64,000 nt of DNA from assembly GCF_964059075.1 (NCBI RefSeq), contig NZ_OZ060377.1:310001-374000 (forward strand). Reading direction: 5' to 3'. The notes under the pieces are model-generated. The model made no database searches and was not told the origin of the DNA. It was given only the letters and a program-made list of their open reading frames with translations. Each line of letters starts with the position of its first letter. The stretch's first letter is position 1. Position numbers and translations under genes: made by a program. The stretch is from Buchnera aphidicola (Pterocallis alni) (GTDB taxonomy: Bacteria > Pseudomonadota > Gammaproteobacteria > Enterobacterales > Enterobacteriaceae). Below are positions 37,795-50,065 of this stretch, piece by piece.

Positions 37795-38661
37795 ATGTTA
37801 TCTAAAATAATTGATGGTAAAAAAATTGCAAAAAATATAATTCATAATATAAAAAATAAAGTGCATAATATAATAAAAAAAGGTCATAGACCCCCTGGAT
37901 TAGCAGTAATTTGGGTTGGAAAAAACAAATCTTCTCAATTATATATTCAGAAAAAACAGATAGCTTGTAATAAAGTAGGTTATATTTTTAAAACATGGCA
38001 TTTTCAAGAAGGAACTGATATATTTAAAATAATTAAATTAATTAAAATATTAAATAAAGATAAAAATTACGACGGAATTTTAATACAATTACCACTACCT
38101 AAATATATTGAAGCTAATCAAATTATAGAATCTATTCACCCAAAAAAAGATGTTGACGGATTTCATCCTTATAATATAGGTTGTTTAGTGCAAAAAATAC
38201 CTAAATTAAGACCATGTACTCCAAAAGGAATAATAACTCTTTTAGAAAAATATAATATTAATTTAAAAGGGTTAAATACAACTGTTATTGGCGCTTCTAA
38301 TATCGTAGGGAGACCTATGGCGTTAGAATTGCTATTATCTGGATGTACAACTACTATTACTCATCGATTTACCAAAAATTTAAAAGAACATATAAAAAAA
38401 TCTGATTTAATTGTAATAGGAATTGGAAAACCAAATTTTTTACATCAAAAAAATATTAAAAATGGAACTATTATTATTGATGTTGGTATAAATACCTTAC
38501 CCAATGAAAAAAAAATAGTTGGTGATGTTGATTTTTATTCTGTATACCCTAAAGTATCATACATTACTCCTGTTCCTGGAGGAGTGGGACCTATGACAGT
38601 AGCTTCTTTGTTAGAGAATACATTAGAAGCATACGAAAAAAAACATCAATATGAAGATTAA
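37795..38661 (+). CDS. folD: Methylenetetrahydrofolate dehydrogenase/cyclohydrolase
   Basis: Bifunctional enzyme interconverting methylene-, methenyl- and 10-formyl-tetrahydrofolate; it supplies the formyl donor for fmt. It has 288 residues, equal to E. coli. The catalytic lysine is Lys54 in SSQLYIQKK, with DGILIQLPLP, KDVDGFHPYNIG, the NADP-binding GASNIVGRPMALELL, and PVPGGVGPMT. Convergent with cysS, 48 bases apart. Confidence 0.97.
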   Translation: MLSKIIDGKKIAKNIIHNIKNKVHNIIKKGHRPPGLAVIWVGKNKSSQLYIQKKQIACNKVGYIFKTWHFQEGTDIFKIIKLIKILNKDKNYDGILIQLPLPKYIEANQIIESIHPKKDVDGFHPYNIGCLVQKIPKLRPCTPKGIITLLEKYNINLKGLNTTVIGASNIVGRPMALELLLSGCTTTITHRFTKNLKEHIKKSDLIVIGIGKPNFLHQKNIKNGTIIIDVGINTLPNEKKIVGDVDFYSVYPKVSYITPVPGGVGPMTVASLLENTLEAYEKKHQYED

Positions 38662-38709
38662 AAAATAAAATATAATTTATCAATTATATATCAAAATAAT
38701 TAAAAATTT

Positions 38710-39945
38710 TTATAAAAAATTACGTAAAAAATCAATTGGATTTTGCTTAAGTAAACCAATAGAATTAGATAAAAATTTTAATTGATGCATTAATTTAATG
38801 GAATGATTTTTTTTACCTGCTTTCAATAAAATATTTATCTCTTTGCATAATTCAAATAAAATAGATATAGCTTTAGGTGTATTAAAATCATCATTCATAG
38901 CATCATAAAAACGAGTACAAAAAAAACTATTATGAACTTGAAATTTAGAAATAAATGGATTAGTATCACTAATATATTGACTTAAAACAAGATATAGTCT
39001 TTTTAATCCCAAACTATTTTGAATTAAATTATTTTGATTATATAATAATGGTTTACGATAATGTGTACATAAAAAAAAAAACCGTATTATTTCGCTATTA
39101 TATTTCTTTAACAAGGAATTCAAATATATAGTATTATTTAAAGATTTAGACATTTTTTTATTATTTACTAATAAAGAACCAACATGAATCCAATAATTAC
39201 CATAACTAGAATTATATAAACAATTAGATTGTGCTTTTTCATTTTCATGATGAGGAAATAATAAATCTGAACCTCCTCCATGAATATCAAGATGCTTTCC
39301 AAAAAAAGCATGATTAATAGCAGAACATTCTATATGCCAACCTGGTCTCCCTGGTCCCCAAGGAGAAGTCCAGTGGGGTTGATTAGATAATTTTACTTTT
39401 TTCCATAAAACAAAATCATATTCTAATTTTTTAGAATGATTGAAATTATTACTTTTTAATTTACTTAACAATTGTTTAGAAAGATTTCCATAATTTCTAT
39501 AACTTAATACAGAAAAAACAACATCTCCATTACTAGAAATATATGCATTTTTATTATGTAACAATTTTTTTATTATGTAAATAATATAATTTATATAATG
39601 AGTAATACGAGGTTCAAATGTAGGTTTTATTAAACCTAAATTAGAAAAATCCATATGCATAGAATAAATCATACGAACCGTTAAATCAAATATACTTTCT
39701 TTATTCAATTCAGATCTTTTTATTATTTTATCATCAATATCAGTTATATTACGTACATAATTCACTTTATATTTTTGATGTTTTAAATACCTAATGATCA
39801 TATCAAACACAGTAAAAGTTCTAGCATGTCCTATATGACAATGATCATATACTGTAACTCCACATACATACATATTTACTATATTCAAAAAAATAGTATT
39901 AAAATATTCTTTTTTTTTAGTAATAGTATTAAATATTTTTAACAT
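38710..39945 (-). CDS. cysS: Cysteinyl-tRNA synthetase, C-terminally shortened
   Basis: Charges tRNA-Cys. It has 411 residues against 461 in E. coli. The zinc/cysteine site is present (Cys28 in MYVCGVTVY, HIECSAINH, FPHHENE), as are the CHIGHAR nucleotide motif and KKMSKS. The protein ends in GLLKQNPIDFLRNFL, which corresponds to about residue 408 of E. coli, so the C-terminal mixed alpha/beta domain that contacts the anticodon is missing. Only 48 bases separate the stop from the folD stop, so the missing part is deleted rather than frameshifted. Confidence 0.95.
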   Translation of the reverse strand: MLKIFNTITKKKEYFNTIFLNIVNMYVCGVTVYDHCHIGHARTFTVFDMIIRYLKHQKYKVNYVRNITDIDDKIIKRSELNKESIFDLTVRMIYSMHMDFSNLGLIKPTFEPRITHYINYIIYIIKKLLHNKNAYISSNGDVVFSVLSYRNYGNLSKQLLSKLKSNNFNHSKKLEYDFVLWKKVKLSNQPHWTSPWGPGRPGWHIECSAINHAFFGKHLDIHGGGSDLLFPHHENEKAQSNCLYNSSYGNYWIHVGSLLVNNKKMSKSLNNTIYLNSLLKKYNSEIIRFFFLCTHYRKPLLYNQNNLIQNSLGLKRLYLVLSQYISDTNPFISKFQVHNSFFCTRFYDAMNDDFNTPKAISILFELCKEINILLKAGKKNHSIKLMHQLKFLSNSIGLLKQNPIDFLRNFL

Positions 39946-40114
39946 TATTATCTCTTGTAAACAAATTATAACAAAATAATATCATACAAAATACATAAAA
40001 TGTTAATATATATTGTTGAAATACAAATTTTACCACAGAACGATGATATAATATCCGACCTGTGGCAAATATAATGTTAATTAATTGATAAGCATTTTTA
40101 TGTTAACACAAGAG

Positions 40115-40324
40115 TTACAAACTAACAACATTAGCTGCAGAAGGGCCTTTTGCACCTTCAGTAATTTCAAATTCAACACTTTGTCCTTCTGATAATGTTT
40201 TAAATCCATTACTTTGAATCGCTGAAAAGTGCACAAAAACATCTTTACTACCATCTTCTGGAGTAATAAATCCAAAACCTTTGGACTCATTAAACCATTT
40301 AACATTACCTTTAATCTTAGACAT
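40115..40324 (-). CDS. cspE: Cold-shock protein CspE
   Basis: Small OB-fold RNA/ssDNA chaperone of 69 residues, full length. RNP1 (KGFGFI) and RNP2 (VFVHF) are intact. It differs from E. coli CspE at only a handful of positions (shared [10 protein letters not shown] and [12 protein letters not shown]), and matches CspC less well. Codon choice is noticeably less AT-rich than in neighbouring genes, reflecting strong protein conservation. AAGGT lies upstream. A consensus-like promoter lies about 140 bases upstream, implying a long leader. Confidence 0.95.
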   Translation of the reverse strand: MSKIKGNVKWFNESKGFGFITPEDGSKDVFVHFSAIQSNGFKTLSEGQSVEFEITEGAKGPSAANVVSL

Positions 40325-40465
40325 CTAAATTACCTTACATAAATAAACAAATACGTATTTTTGATACAAAAAAAACAAACAACATTAATTCGATAAATAA
40401 TCACAATAAAATATATGTAACAATATTAAATAAATAATATGATCTTAATAAAAAATATATAAATA

Positions 40466-40493
40466 ATTATATTATTATTATAATATTTATCAA
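40466..40493 (-). promoter_or_regulatory. Candidate cspE promoter
   Basis: On the minus strand, TTGATA (40493-40488), a 16-base spacer, and TATAAT (40471-40466). It lies between the 5S gene and cspE, with about 135 bases of leader before the cspE ATG. Long leaders with cold-responsive folding occur in E. coli csp genes; nothing here shows that directly. Confidence 0.45.
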
Positions 40494-40560
40494 ATATACT
40501 TATATGTAATCTAATAACAAAACATTAAAAAGATAAATATACAATATATTAACATTTATA

Positions 40561-40680
40561 TATCCTGGCAATGACCTACTCTCACACAAGGAAACCTTGT
40601 AATACCATCGGCGTTATAATATTTCACTTCTGAGTTCGAAATGGGATCAGGTGGTACCATTACACTATTATTACCAGGAA
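40561..40680 (-). rRNA. rrf: 5S ribosomal RNA
   Basis: About 120 bases. Internal blocks match E. coli 5S: CGAACTCAGAAGTGAAA, GCCGATGGTA and GAGAGTAGG. The ends pair (TTCCTGG with CCAGGA) as the terminal helix. It follows 23S after 60 bases. Ends are set by alignment and may be off by a few bases. Confidence 0.95.
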
Positions 40681-40740
40681 ATATAAAAATAGTTTATAAC
40701 AATGTTTAAATGAAAATTAATAAAAATCAACTATGGAATT

Positions 40741-43653
<2,913 letters not shown>

Positions 43654-43824
43654 CATAGCTGTTTTTTATTAATTTTATATTTTAAAAGAGCAATTTAATT
43701 TTTATTTTTTTTATTATTAAAATATTATCTTAAATTCAATAGAAAAAAAATAAAAACTAAAATATGACTACAAATATAATAACATAATATTTTATTTTTG
43801 CATATATATTTTTTTATTTTAATT

Positions 43825-43897
43825 TGTCCCCTAGGAGATTTGAACCCCTGTTGCCGCCGTGAAAGGGCGATGTCCTAGACCTCTAGACGAAGGGGAC
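43825..43897 (-). tRNA. tRNA-Glu (UUC)
   Basis: A 73-base cloverleaf without encoded CCA. The anticodon loop CTTTCAC gives UUC. GTCCCCTTCGTCTAGAGG and the CGCCC/GGGCG-type anticodon stem match E. coli tRNA-Glu almost exactly. The discriminator base is A, whereas E. coli has G. It sits 172 bases upstream of 23S and is probably cotranscribed with it, replacing the 16S-23S spacer position. Confidence 0.96.
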
Positions 43898-43914
43898 AAG
43901 TATAATTACAATAT

Positions 43915-43943
43915 AAATTAACTTAAAAAGTATATTATGTCAA
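43915..43943 (-). promoter_or_regulatory. Candidate promoter for tRNA-Glu/23S/5S
   Basis: On the minus strand, a perfect -35 box TTGACA (43943-43938) and a weak -10 TAATTT (43920-43915) lie 17 bases apart. The predicted start is about ten bases before tRNA-Glu. The perfect -35 is notable; the -10 match is poor, so an upstream promoter reading through aroE is an alternative. Confidence 0.4.
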
Positions 43944-44021
43944 TACAATATATAATTGTTACAGATTTCAAAAAAAAAGTCAATATTTTTATTACATAAA
44001 TGATAAATATATATAAATATA

Positions 44022-44885
44022 TTAAATAAAATACTTTTTACTTTCATTTAATATATTAATAACGGGATTAATTTCAGGAAAAATATTACTCCAATAATAA
44101 AAAGAATAAGCAGCTTGACTAACTAACATACCAATACCATCAGAATAATATATTGCCCCATTATCTATACACCAAGATAAAAAAGGTGTAATATTATCAC
44201 CATAATTTAAATCATAAAAAAAAGTTTTTGAAGGATAAAAAACAACATTAGAAATAAAAAAATCATCTTTTCCTTCTACATTCCTAGCAGTAGCATTAAT
44301 CACTAGATGATAATTTATTTTTTTTAAGTGCACAATATCAATTGCTTTAATTGGACCAAGATGATTAAAAAATAATTCTAATTTTTTCGCATTTATAAAA
44401 TTTCTATTTACTATATCAATAGTACAATTTAAATTTAATAAATTTGGAATAATACCTCTAGCTGCTCCACCAGAACCAATTAATAAAATATTATAATTTG
44501 GATAAATACAATTTAGTCTTTTTAAATCATAAACCAAACCCATACCATCTGTATTATCTCCAATAATTTCATTTTTTTTATTTTTTTTTAAAAAATTAAC
44601 TGAATTACATAACTTAGCACGATTAGTTAATATGACTGGTGATTGGCAAACAAGTTCTTTAAATGGTACAGTAACATTTGCTCCTTTCCCATCAGTATAA
44701 AAAAAATTACACATCTTGCTAAAAAAATTATCTTTTGTTACATTACATATACCATAATCAACAATAAAATCTGTCTGATAAGAAAATAAACTATAAATCA
44801 CTGGTGATTTAGAATATAACACTGATTCACCAAATAATAAATAATTATATTTTTTTTTACTAATCATTCCTAATAAATTCTCCAT
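44022..44885 (-). CDS. aroE: Shikimate 5-dehydrogenase
   Basis: NADP-dependent reduction of 3-dehydroshikimate, fourth step toward chorismate and aromatic amino acids. It has 287 residues (E. coli 272). The shikimate-binding SKSP, GKGANVTVPFK with the catalytic lysine, GDNTDGMG, and the cofactor loop GSGGAARG with NRNFINA are present, followed by DGIGMLVSQAA. The start is uncertain: ATG 44885 overlaps tsaC by 26 bases, and ATG 44867 (MISKKKYN) overlaps by 8 and is closer to the E. coli length. It lies upstream of the tRNA-Glu/23S/5S cluster. Confidence 0.94.
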   Translation of the reverse strand: MENLLGMISKKKYNYLLFGESVLYSKSPVIYSLFSYQTDFIVDYGICNVTKDNFFSKMCNFFYTDGKGANVTVPFKELVCQSPVILTNRAKLCNSVNFLKKNKKNEIIGDNTDGMGLVYDLKRLNCIYPNYNILLIGSGGAARGIIPNLLNLNCTIDIVNRNFINAKKLELFFNHLGPIKAIDIVHLKKINYHLVINATARNVEGKDDFFISNVVFYPSKTFFYDLNYGDNITPFLSWCIDNGAIYYSDGIGMLVSQAAYSFYYWSNIFPEINPVINILNESKKYFI

Positions 44886-45435
44886 TCATAATATTAAAAA
44901 TCCTTGAAGGATATAAATTCTTACCTAAAGATCCATATAATAATGGAATATTTAAACCAAAATACTTAAATAAATATTTTTTTTTGGTTAGTGAAGGCAT
45001 CCCAGAAATATTAGCACTAGTAGAAACAATTGGTTTACTAAAATACTCACATAATTTTTTAACTAATGGATGTTTCGTAATTCGTACGGCAATTAAACCA
45101 GAATTACCAGTAATTAATTTTGAAACATTAAATTTTGCAGGTACTAAAAAAGTAATACATTCAGGCCAATTACAACACATTAACTTTTTATGAAAAGATA
45201 ATATTTTATCAGAATTAATATAAGGAAGTAAATAATTATATTGAGAAGCAATTAATATTACACCTTTATTAATATTTCTATTTTTTAATTTAAATAATTT
45301 AGTAATTACACTATCATTATCTGGATTACAACCGAAACCAAATACCGATTCTGTAGGATAAATAATTATTTTATTAGCATGTAACATTTTTATACAATAT
45401 ATAAAAGAAAAATTATTACTATATTTAATTAGCAT
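44860..45435 (-). CDS. tsaC: Threonylcarbamoyl-AMP synthase TsaC (YrdC)
   Basis: Makes threonylcarbamoyl-AMP for the essential t6A37 modification of ANN-decoding tRNAs. It has 191 residues from ATG 45435 (E. coli 190). IIYPTESVFGFGCNPD and the KGVILIA segment form the substrate pocket, and KPIVSTSANISGMPS is the family hallmark. The frame stays open to a GTG at 45447, but the ATG fits the family length. The stop overlaps the aroE start; E. coli also has tsaC next to aroE. Confidence 0.94.
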   Translation of the reverse strand: MLIKYSNNFSFIYCIKMLHANKIIIYPTESVFGFGCNPDNDSVITKLFKLKNRNINKGVILIASQYNYLLPYINSDKILSFHKKLMCCNWPECITFLVPAKFNVSKLITGNSGLIAVRITKHPLVKKLCEYFSKPIVSTSANISGMPSLTKKKYLFKYFGLNIPLLYGSLGKNLYPSRIFNIMNGEFIRND

Positions 45436-45544
45436 ATTAAAAATCACTTTAATATAATATCTTAAAAATGAAAAAAAACTATTTATTGTTAAAATTATAT
45501 ATATACATTTATAATATTAATATATAAAAAATATTTTAAAGATT

Positions 45545-45985
45545 ATGGAAAATTTCAAAATATTAAAATATCCAGATCAAAGATTACGTAAAATTGCCCA
45601 ACCAGTCCAAATTATCAATGATAAAATAAAAAAAATTATAAACAAAATGTTTCATACTATGTACCAAAATAACGGTATTGGACTTGCTGCAACTCAAGTT
45701 AATATACATTTAAGAATTATTGTAATAGATATTATGAAAGAAAAAAATAATCCTATCGTTTTAATTAATCCTAAAACCATTCAAAAATTCGAAAATATTA
45801 GTATGGAAGAAGGATGTTTATCGTTACCAGGGGTAAATAAAATAATCAACAGATCAAAAAATATAGAAGTACATGCTTTAAATGAAAATAATCAAAAAAT
45901 AAAAATATATGCTACATCATTACTGGCAATATGTATACAACATGAAATGGATCATCTAAGTGGGAAATTATTAATTGACTATTAA
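45545..45985 (+). CDS. def: Peptide deformylase (short form)
   Basis: Fe/Zn metallohydrolase that removes the formyl group from nascent proteins. It has 146 residues against 169 in E. coli. All three motifs are intact: GIGLAATQ (44-51), EGCLS with metal-ligand Cys91, and HEMDH with His133, Glu134 and His137. The protein ends at KLLIDY, so the C-terminal helix of about 22 residues is gone; that part is known to be dispensable for catalysis in E. coli. The stop overlaps the likely fmt start by 11 bases. Confidence 0.95.
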   Translation: MENFKILKYPDQRLRKIAQPVQIINDKIKKIINKMFHTMYQNNGIGLAATQVNIHLRIIVIDIMKEKNNPIVLINPKTIQKFENISMEEGCLSLPGVNKIINRSKNIEVHALNENNQKIKIYATSLLAICIQHEMDHLSGKLLIDY

Positions 45986-46964
45986 AAAAAATCTTATATT
46001 ACATAATATACATAAAACTAACCAATCATGCAATATTATTTTTGCAGGTACACCACAATTTGCTTCTTATATTTTAAATAAATTAATATACTCCCAACAT
46101 AAAATTAAATTAGTTATTACGAAACCAGATCAAAAACAAGGGAGAGGAAAAAAAATTCTTTTTTCCGCAGTTAAACAAACAGCTCAAAATAATAATATTT
46201 CAATTACTCAGCCCAAAACATTATATACAAAAAAAAATTATTTAAAATTAATATCTGTACAAGCAGATGTAATGATTGTGGTAGCATATGGATTATTAAT
46301 ACCAACATTTATATTAAAACTATTTCCTATGGGTTGTATAAATATACACGCATCACTATTACCAGAATTAAGAGGAGCTGCTCCAATACAATGGGCTATT
46401 TTAAATAACTACAAATATACTGGTATTTCCACCATACAAATGAATGAAAAAATCGATTCTGGATACATCATACACCAAAACTCCTGCTACATCAATAAAA
46501 ATGATACAACTATTAATTTAACTAAAAAATTATGTAAAATTAGTTTACATACTATATTAGTTACTTTAAAAAAAATGCATTATAAATATTATATACCAAA
46601 AAAACAAAATGAAAAAAAAGTAACATATGCTCCAAAAATCAACAAATTAATGGGGAAAATAATATTTTGTCAACATGCAAAAAAAATAGAACAGATGACA
46701 AGAGCATTTTCCCCATGGCCTGGAACATATATTATAGTTAATAATCAAAAAATAAAAATTCATAAAGTGAAAATCATTAAAAAAAAAAAAAAATATAAAA
46801 TAGGACAAATTATTAAAATCAATAATCAAGGAATACAAATTCAAACAAAAAAAAATATAATACAAATTACAAAAATTCAAATCCCTGGAAAAAAAATAAT
46901 AAAAATATCTGATTTTATAATATCTAATCAAAATATATTTTTTATAAATAACATATTAATATAA
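45975..46964 (+). CDS. fmt: Methionyl-tRNA formyltransferase
   Basis: Formylates initiator Met-tRNA using 10-formyl-THF. It has 329 residues (E. coli 315). The N-terminal IIFAGTPQFASYIL, AYGLLIP, the catalytic INIHASLLPELRGAAPIQ and the C-terminal AFSPWPGTYI are clear. No ATG exists in frame before the conserved region, so translation must start at a non-ATG codon; TTG 45975, inside def, is my choice. A 15-A run at 46779-46793 lies in the C-terminal domain. def-fmt coupling is the usual bacterial arrangement. Confidence 0.93.
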   Translation: MTIKKNLILHNIHKTNQSCNIIFAGTPQFASYILNKLIYSQHKIKLVITKPDQKQGRGKKILFSAVKQTAQNNNISITQPKTLYTKKNYLKLISVQADVMIVVAYGLLIPTFILKLFPMGCINIHASLLPELRGAAPIQWAILNNYKYTGISTIQMNEKIDSGYIIHQNSCYINKNDTTINLTKKLCKISLHTILVTLKKMHYKYYIPKKQNEKKVTYAPKINKLMGKIIFCQHAKKIEQMTRAFSPWPGTYIIVNNQKIKIHKVKIIKKKKKYKIGQIIKINNQGIQIQTKKNIIQITKIQIPGKKIIKISDFIISNQNIFFINNILI

Positions 46965-46986
46965 AATATTTTCTATAAAATATTTT
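46963..46986. terminator. AT hairpin between convergent fmt and rplQ
   Basis: Two copies of AAAATATTTT separated by CTAT, in the 31-base gap between converging genes, followed by an A/T run in either direction. Could serve as a weak bidirectional terminator; AT-only palindromes are common here. Confidence 0.3.
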
Positions 46987-46995
46987 AAATAAAAT

Positions 46996-47370
46996 TTATT
47001 TTTTTTGCATATTGGCTCTATTCGTGAACTGTATATAAGCAATTGATGATTTATCACCTGATCTAAAACCACATTTAAAAATCTGCGTATATCCCCCCGT
47101 ATAATGTAAAAAATGGGGACCAAGATCATTAAATAATTTGGATATAATAAAATTATCTTTAATTCTACTAAAAATTAATCTTCTATTAGCGATATTATCT
47201 ATTTTAGCAATTGTAATGATTGGTTCAATAATCATACGTAACTCTTTTGCTTTTGATAAAGTAGTTTTAATGATCTCATATCGTACCAAAGAAGAAATCA
47301 TATTACTAAACATAGCATATAAATGACTAGAATTGCGATTTAAAGATCTACCGCTTTTTCTATGTCTCAT
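46996..47370 (-). CDS. rplQ: 50S ribosomal protein L17
   Basis: Large-subunit protein at the exit-tunnel side, with 124 residues (E. coli 127). It begins [16 protein letters not shown], matching E. coli closely. Last gene of the alpha operon, 42 bases after rpoA, and the end of the whole superoperon, converging on fmt. Confidence 0.96.
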   Translation of the reverse strand: MRHRKSGRSLNRNSSHLYAMFSNMISSLVRYEIIKTTLSKAKELRMIIEPIITIAKIDNIANRRLIFSRIKDNFIISKLFNDLGPHFLHYTGGYTQIFKCGFRSGDKSSIAYIQFTNRANMQKK

Positions 47371-47412
47371 AATAAACCTCTATTTAAAATATTTTCAAGT
47401 TTTTATCAATTA

Positions 47413-48417
47413 TTATTCATTATATAAATGTTTCGGAGGCCACTCATCTAAACGCATACCTAATGATAAATCTTTAGAAGCTAATAAATCTTTAATTTCA
47501 TTTAAAGATTTTCGACCCAAGTTAGGTGTTTTTAATAATTCTACTTCAGTACATTGAACTAAATCACCTATATAATGTATGCTCTCTGCTTTTAAACAAT
47601 TAGCCGACCTTACAGTTAATTCTAAATCATCTACAGAACATAATAAAATAGGTGGAAATTTAGGTTTTATCTCTTTTTGTTCTGGTTCAATAGTATCATG
47701 TAAATCTACAAATGATTCTAATTGACTAGATAAAATAGTAGCAGCGGCACGAATTGCTTCTTCTGGATCCATTGTACCATTTGTTTCAATTTCCAAAATC
47801 AATTTATCTAAATCTGTTCTTTGTGCAACTCTCACTGATTCTACTAAATAAGATACTCTTTCAACAGGACTATAACAAGAATCTAATGATATATATCCAA
47901 TTTCTTTATTATCTTTATTAGAAGATATTCTAGAAGCAGCAGTGATATATCCTACTCCACGTTCCACTTTAATTTTCATTTCAATAGAAGCAGAAGGATC
48001 ATTTAAATGACAAATTACATGTTTAGGGTTCATAATTTCAACACTATTATCATGTAAAATATCACCAGCATATACTATGCCAGGACCTGATTTGTTTAAA
48101 CTTAAAACAACATGATCTTTATTATATAATTGTATAGCTAACTCTTTTAAATGTAATAATATTGTTAAAATATCTTCTTGTATACCATCTTTACAACTAT
48201 ATTCATGCAAAATACCTTTGATTTTTACTGCAGTAACAGCATAACCCGGGATAGAAGAAATTAAAATTCTTCTTAATGCATTTCCTATAGTATGACCAAA
48301 CCCTCTTTCTAAAGGTTCTAAAATGATCTTAACATGATTTGTTTCAAGTTGTTCAATATGCACTATTTTAGGTTTTAAAAATATTTTCCTGTAGTTTTTC
48401 ACAATATTATTTTCCAA
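47413..48417 (-). CDS. rpoA: RNA polymerase alpha subunit
   Basis: Scaffold for RNA polymerase assembly and target of UP elements and activators. It has 334 residues (E. coli 329). The N-terminal dimerisation domain includes [23 protein letters not shown]. The C-terminal domain (about 250-320) keeps the DNA-contact helix-hairpin-helix ([18 protein letters not shown]). Position between rpsD and rplQ is the standard alpha operon order. Confidence 0.97.
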   Translation of the reverse strand: MENNIVKNYRKIFLKPKIVHIEQLETNHVKIILEPLERGFGHTIGNALRRILISSIPGYAVTAVKIKGILHEYSCKDGIQEDILTILLHLKELAIQLYNKDHVVLSLNKSGPGIVYAGDILHDNSVEIMNPKHVICHLNDPSASIEMKIKVERGVGYITAASRISSNKDNKEIGYISLDSCYSPVERVSYLVESVRVAQRTDLDKLILEIETNGTMDPEEAIRAAATILSSQLESFVDLHDTIEPEQKEIKPKFPPILLCSVDDLELTVRSANCLKAESIHYIGDLVQCTEVELLKTPNLGRKSLNEIKDLLASKDLSLGMRLDEWPPKHLYNE

Positions 48418-48432
48418 GAATAAATTAATATT

Positions 48433-49053
48433 TTATTTTGAATACAGTCCAACAATTAAATGTTCATTAATATCTAATGATACATCAGAACGTTCTGGAA
48501 CCCTAACAATTTTACCAGATAATTTATCTTTATATACTTCTAACCAAGTAGGTCTTTCTCTTTGTTCTGATAATTCTAAAGCATATTTAATTCTAAATTG
48601 ATTTTTAAATTTTTCTCTAATTTGAATATAATCACCAGTAGAAACTTGATAAGAAGCAATATTAACAACTCGATTATTTACTATAATAACTTTATGATTA
48701 ACAATTTGTCTCGATTCTGATCGTGTTGCACCAAAACCCATTCTATATATAACATTATCTAAACGACTTTCTAATAATTTTAATAAATTCTCTCCCGTAC
48801 TCCCTTTTAATTTACGTGCTAACTTATAATAATTACGAAATTGTTTTTCTAAAATACCATATAATCTACGCACTTTTTGTTTCTCACGTAATTGTATAGC
48901 ATATTCAGATAATCTAGACCTTTTAGATCTTTTTGGACCAGGTAATTGATTAATTTTACATTTTGATTCAATAGAACGATATCCTGATTTTAAAAATAAA
49001 TCAGTATTTTCTCTACGACTTAATTTTAATTTAGGTCCTAAATATTTAGCCAT
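48433..49053 (-). CDS. rpsD: 30S ribosomal protein S4
   Basis: Primary 16S-binding protein with 206 residues, equal to E. coli. It starts [20 protein letters not shown], and its S4 RNA-binding domain contains [17 protein letters not shown]. In E. coli S4 represses the alpha operon through a pseudoknot in the rpsM leader; whether this leader can form it was not determined. Fifteen bases before rpoA. Confidence 0.97.
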   Translation of the reverse strand: MAKYLGPKLKLSRRENTDLFLKSGYRSIESKCKINQLPGPKRSKRSRLSEYAIQLREKQKVRRLYGILEKQFRNYYKLARKLKGSTGENLLKLLESRLDNVIYRMGFGATRSESRQIVNHKVIIVNNRVVNIASYQVSTGDYIQIREKFKNQFRIKYALELSEQRERPTWLEVYKDKLSGKIVRVPERSDVSLDINEHLIVGLYSK

Positions 49054-49079
49054 GATTTTCTCTCACAAAATTTTTTAAA

Positions 49080-49469
49080 TTATACTCTCCGTTTTTTAGG
49101 TGGACGACAACCATTATGCGGAATAGGAGTAATGTCTATGATACTTGTAATTTTAAAACCAGCAGTATTAAAAGCACGAATGGTTGATTCTCTTCCAGGA
49201 CCAGGACCTTTCACCATGACTTCTAAATTTTTCATTCCATAATCTTTAATAGATTCAATACAACGTTCAGTAGCTACTTGTGCAGCAAATGGAGTAGATT
49301 TACGTGAACCTCTAAATCCAGATCCTCCAGAAGTAGCCCAACCTAACGTATTTCCTTTTCGATCAGTGATAGTAATAATAGTATTATTAAATGATGCGTA
49401 AATATATGCAATACCATCTAAAATTTTTTTTTTAATACGTTTCTTAGACCTAGTTAATACTTTTTTCAT
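49080..49469 (-). CDS. rpsK: 30S ribosomal protein S11
   Basis: Platform protein near the E-site mRNA, with 129 residues, equal to E. coli. The conserved [19 protein letters not shown] block, the [17 protein letters not shown] stretch, and the C-terminal [13 protein letters not shown] are present. Eighteen bases after rpsM. Confidence 0.97.
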   Translation of the reverse strand: MKKVLTRSKKRIKKKILDGIAYIYASFNNTIITITDRKGNTLGWATSGGSGFRGSRKSTPFAAQVATERCIESIKDYGMKNLEVMVKGPGPGRESTIRAFNTAGFKITSIIDITPIPHNGCRPPKKRRV

Positions 49470-49487
49470 AATTTACATCCTATACAT

Positions 49488-49844
49488 TTATTTTTTAATT
49501 AATTTTCTTGGACCTTTCCTGGTTCTAGCATTAGTTTTAGTTCTTTGCCCTCGTACAGGTAGTCCTCTACGATGACGAAAACCACGATAACATCCTAAAT
49601 CTATTAATCTTTTAATATGTAAAGTATTTTCCCTTCTTAAATCTCCTTCAATTACAAATTGATTAATCATATTTCTTAATAAATCTAATTTACTTTTACT
49701 AACATTTTGCATTTTTATAGTTTCTTCAATACCACAATTAACACAAATCATTTTAGCACGTGACTTTCCAATACCATAGATTAAACTCAAAGCAATAACA
49801 ATGTTTTTTTTATTTGGAATATTAATTCCAGCAATACGAATCAT
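49488..49844 (-). CDS. rpsM: 30S ribosomal protein S13
   Basis: Head protein that contacts the P-site tRNA and L5 across the subunit bridge. It has 118 residues, equal to E. coli. [16 protein letters not shown] opens the protein, and the basic tail [19 protein letters not shown] is intact. First gene of the alpha operon. Confidence 0.97.
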   Translation of the reverse strand: MIRIAGINIPNKKNIVIALSLIYGIGKSRAKMICVNCGIEETIKMQNVSKSKLDLLRNMINQFVIEGDLRRENTLHIKRLIDLGCYRGFRHRRGLPVRGQRTKTNARTRKGPRKLIKK

Positions 49845-49895
49845 AATAAACCTCTGTAAATATATAAAATAATATATTTATTAAATAATATACAA

Positions 49896-50012
49896 TTATC
49901 CTTGCCTTTGTTTATGCTTAGGATACAATGAACAAATGACTCGAATAACATTTCTTCTTTTTACAATTTTACAACTACGACAAATTTTTTTTACTGATGT
50001 CCTAACTTTCAT
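49896..50012 (-). CDS. rpmJ: 50S ribosomal protein L36
   Basis: A 38-residue zinc-ribbon protein, too short for routine frame calling. The translation begins [20 protein letters not shown] and ends with YPKHKQRQG, nearly identical to E. coli L36 (38 aa), with the cysteine/histidine zinc ligands in place. It sits between secY and rpsM, the standard end of the spc operon. Confidence 0.96.
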   Translation of the reverse strand: MKVRTSVKKICRSCKIVKRRNVIRVICSLYPKHKQRQG

Positions 50013-50065
50013 ATAGCCACCATATATTTTAATCCATGAAATATAAATATAACATATAAATCATA

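Noticed and set aside
40081-40305. A second minus-strand frame overlapping cspE
   Set aside because: Out of frame with the near-perfect CspE match and without homology.
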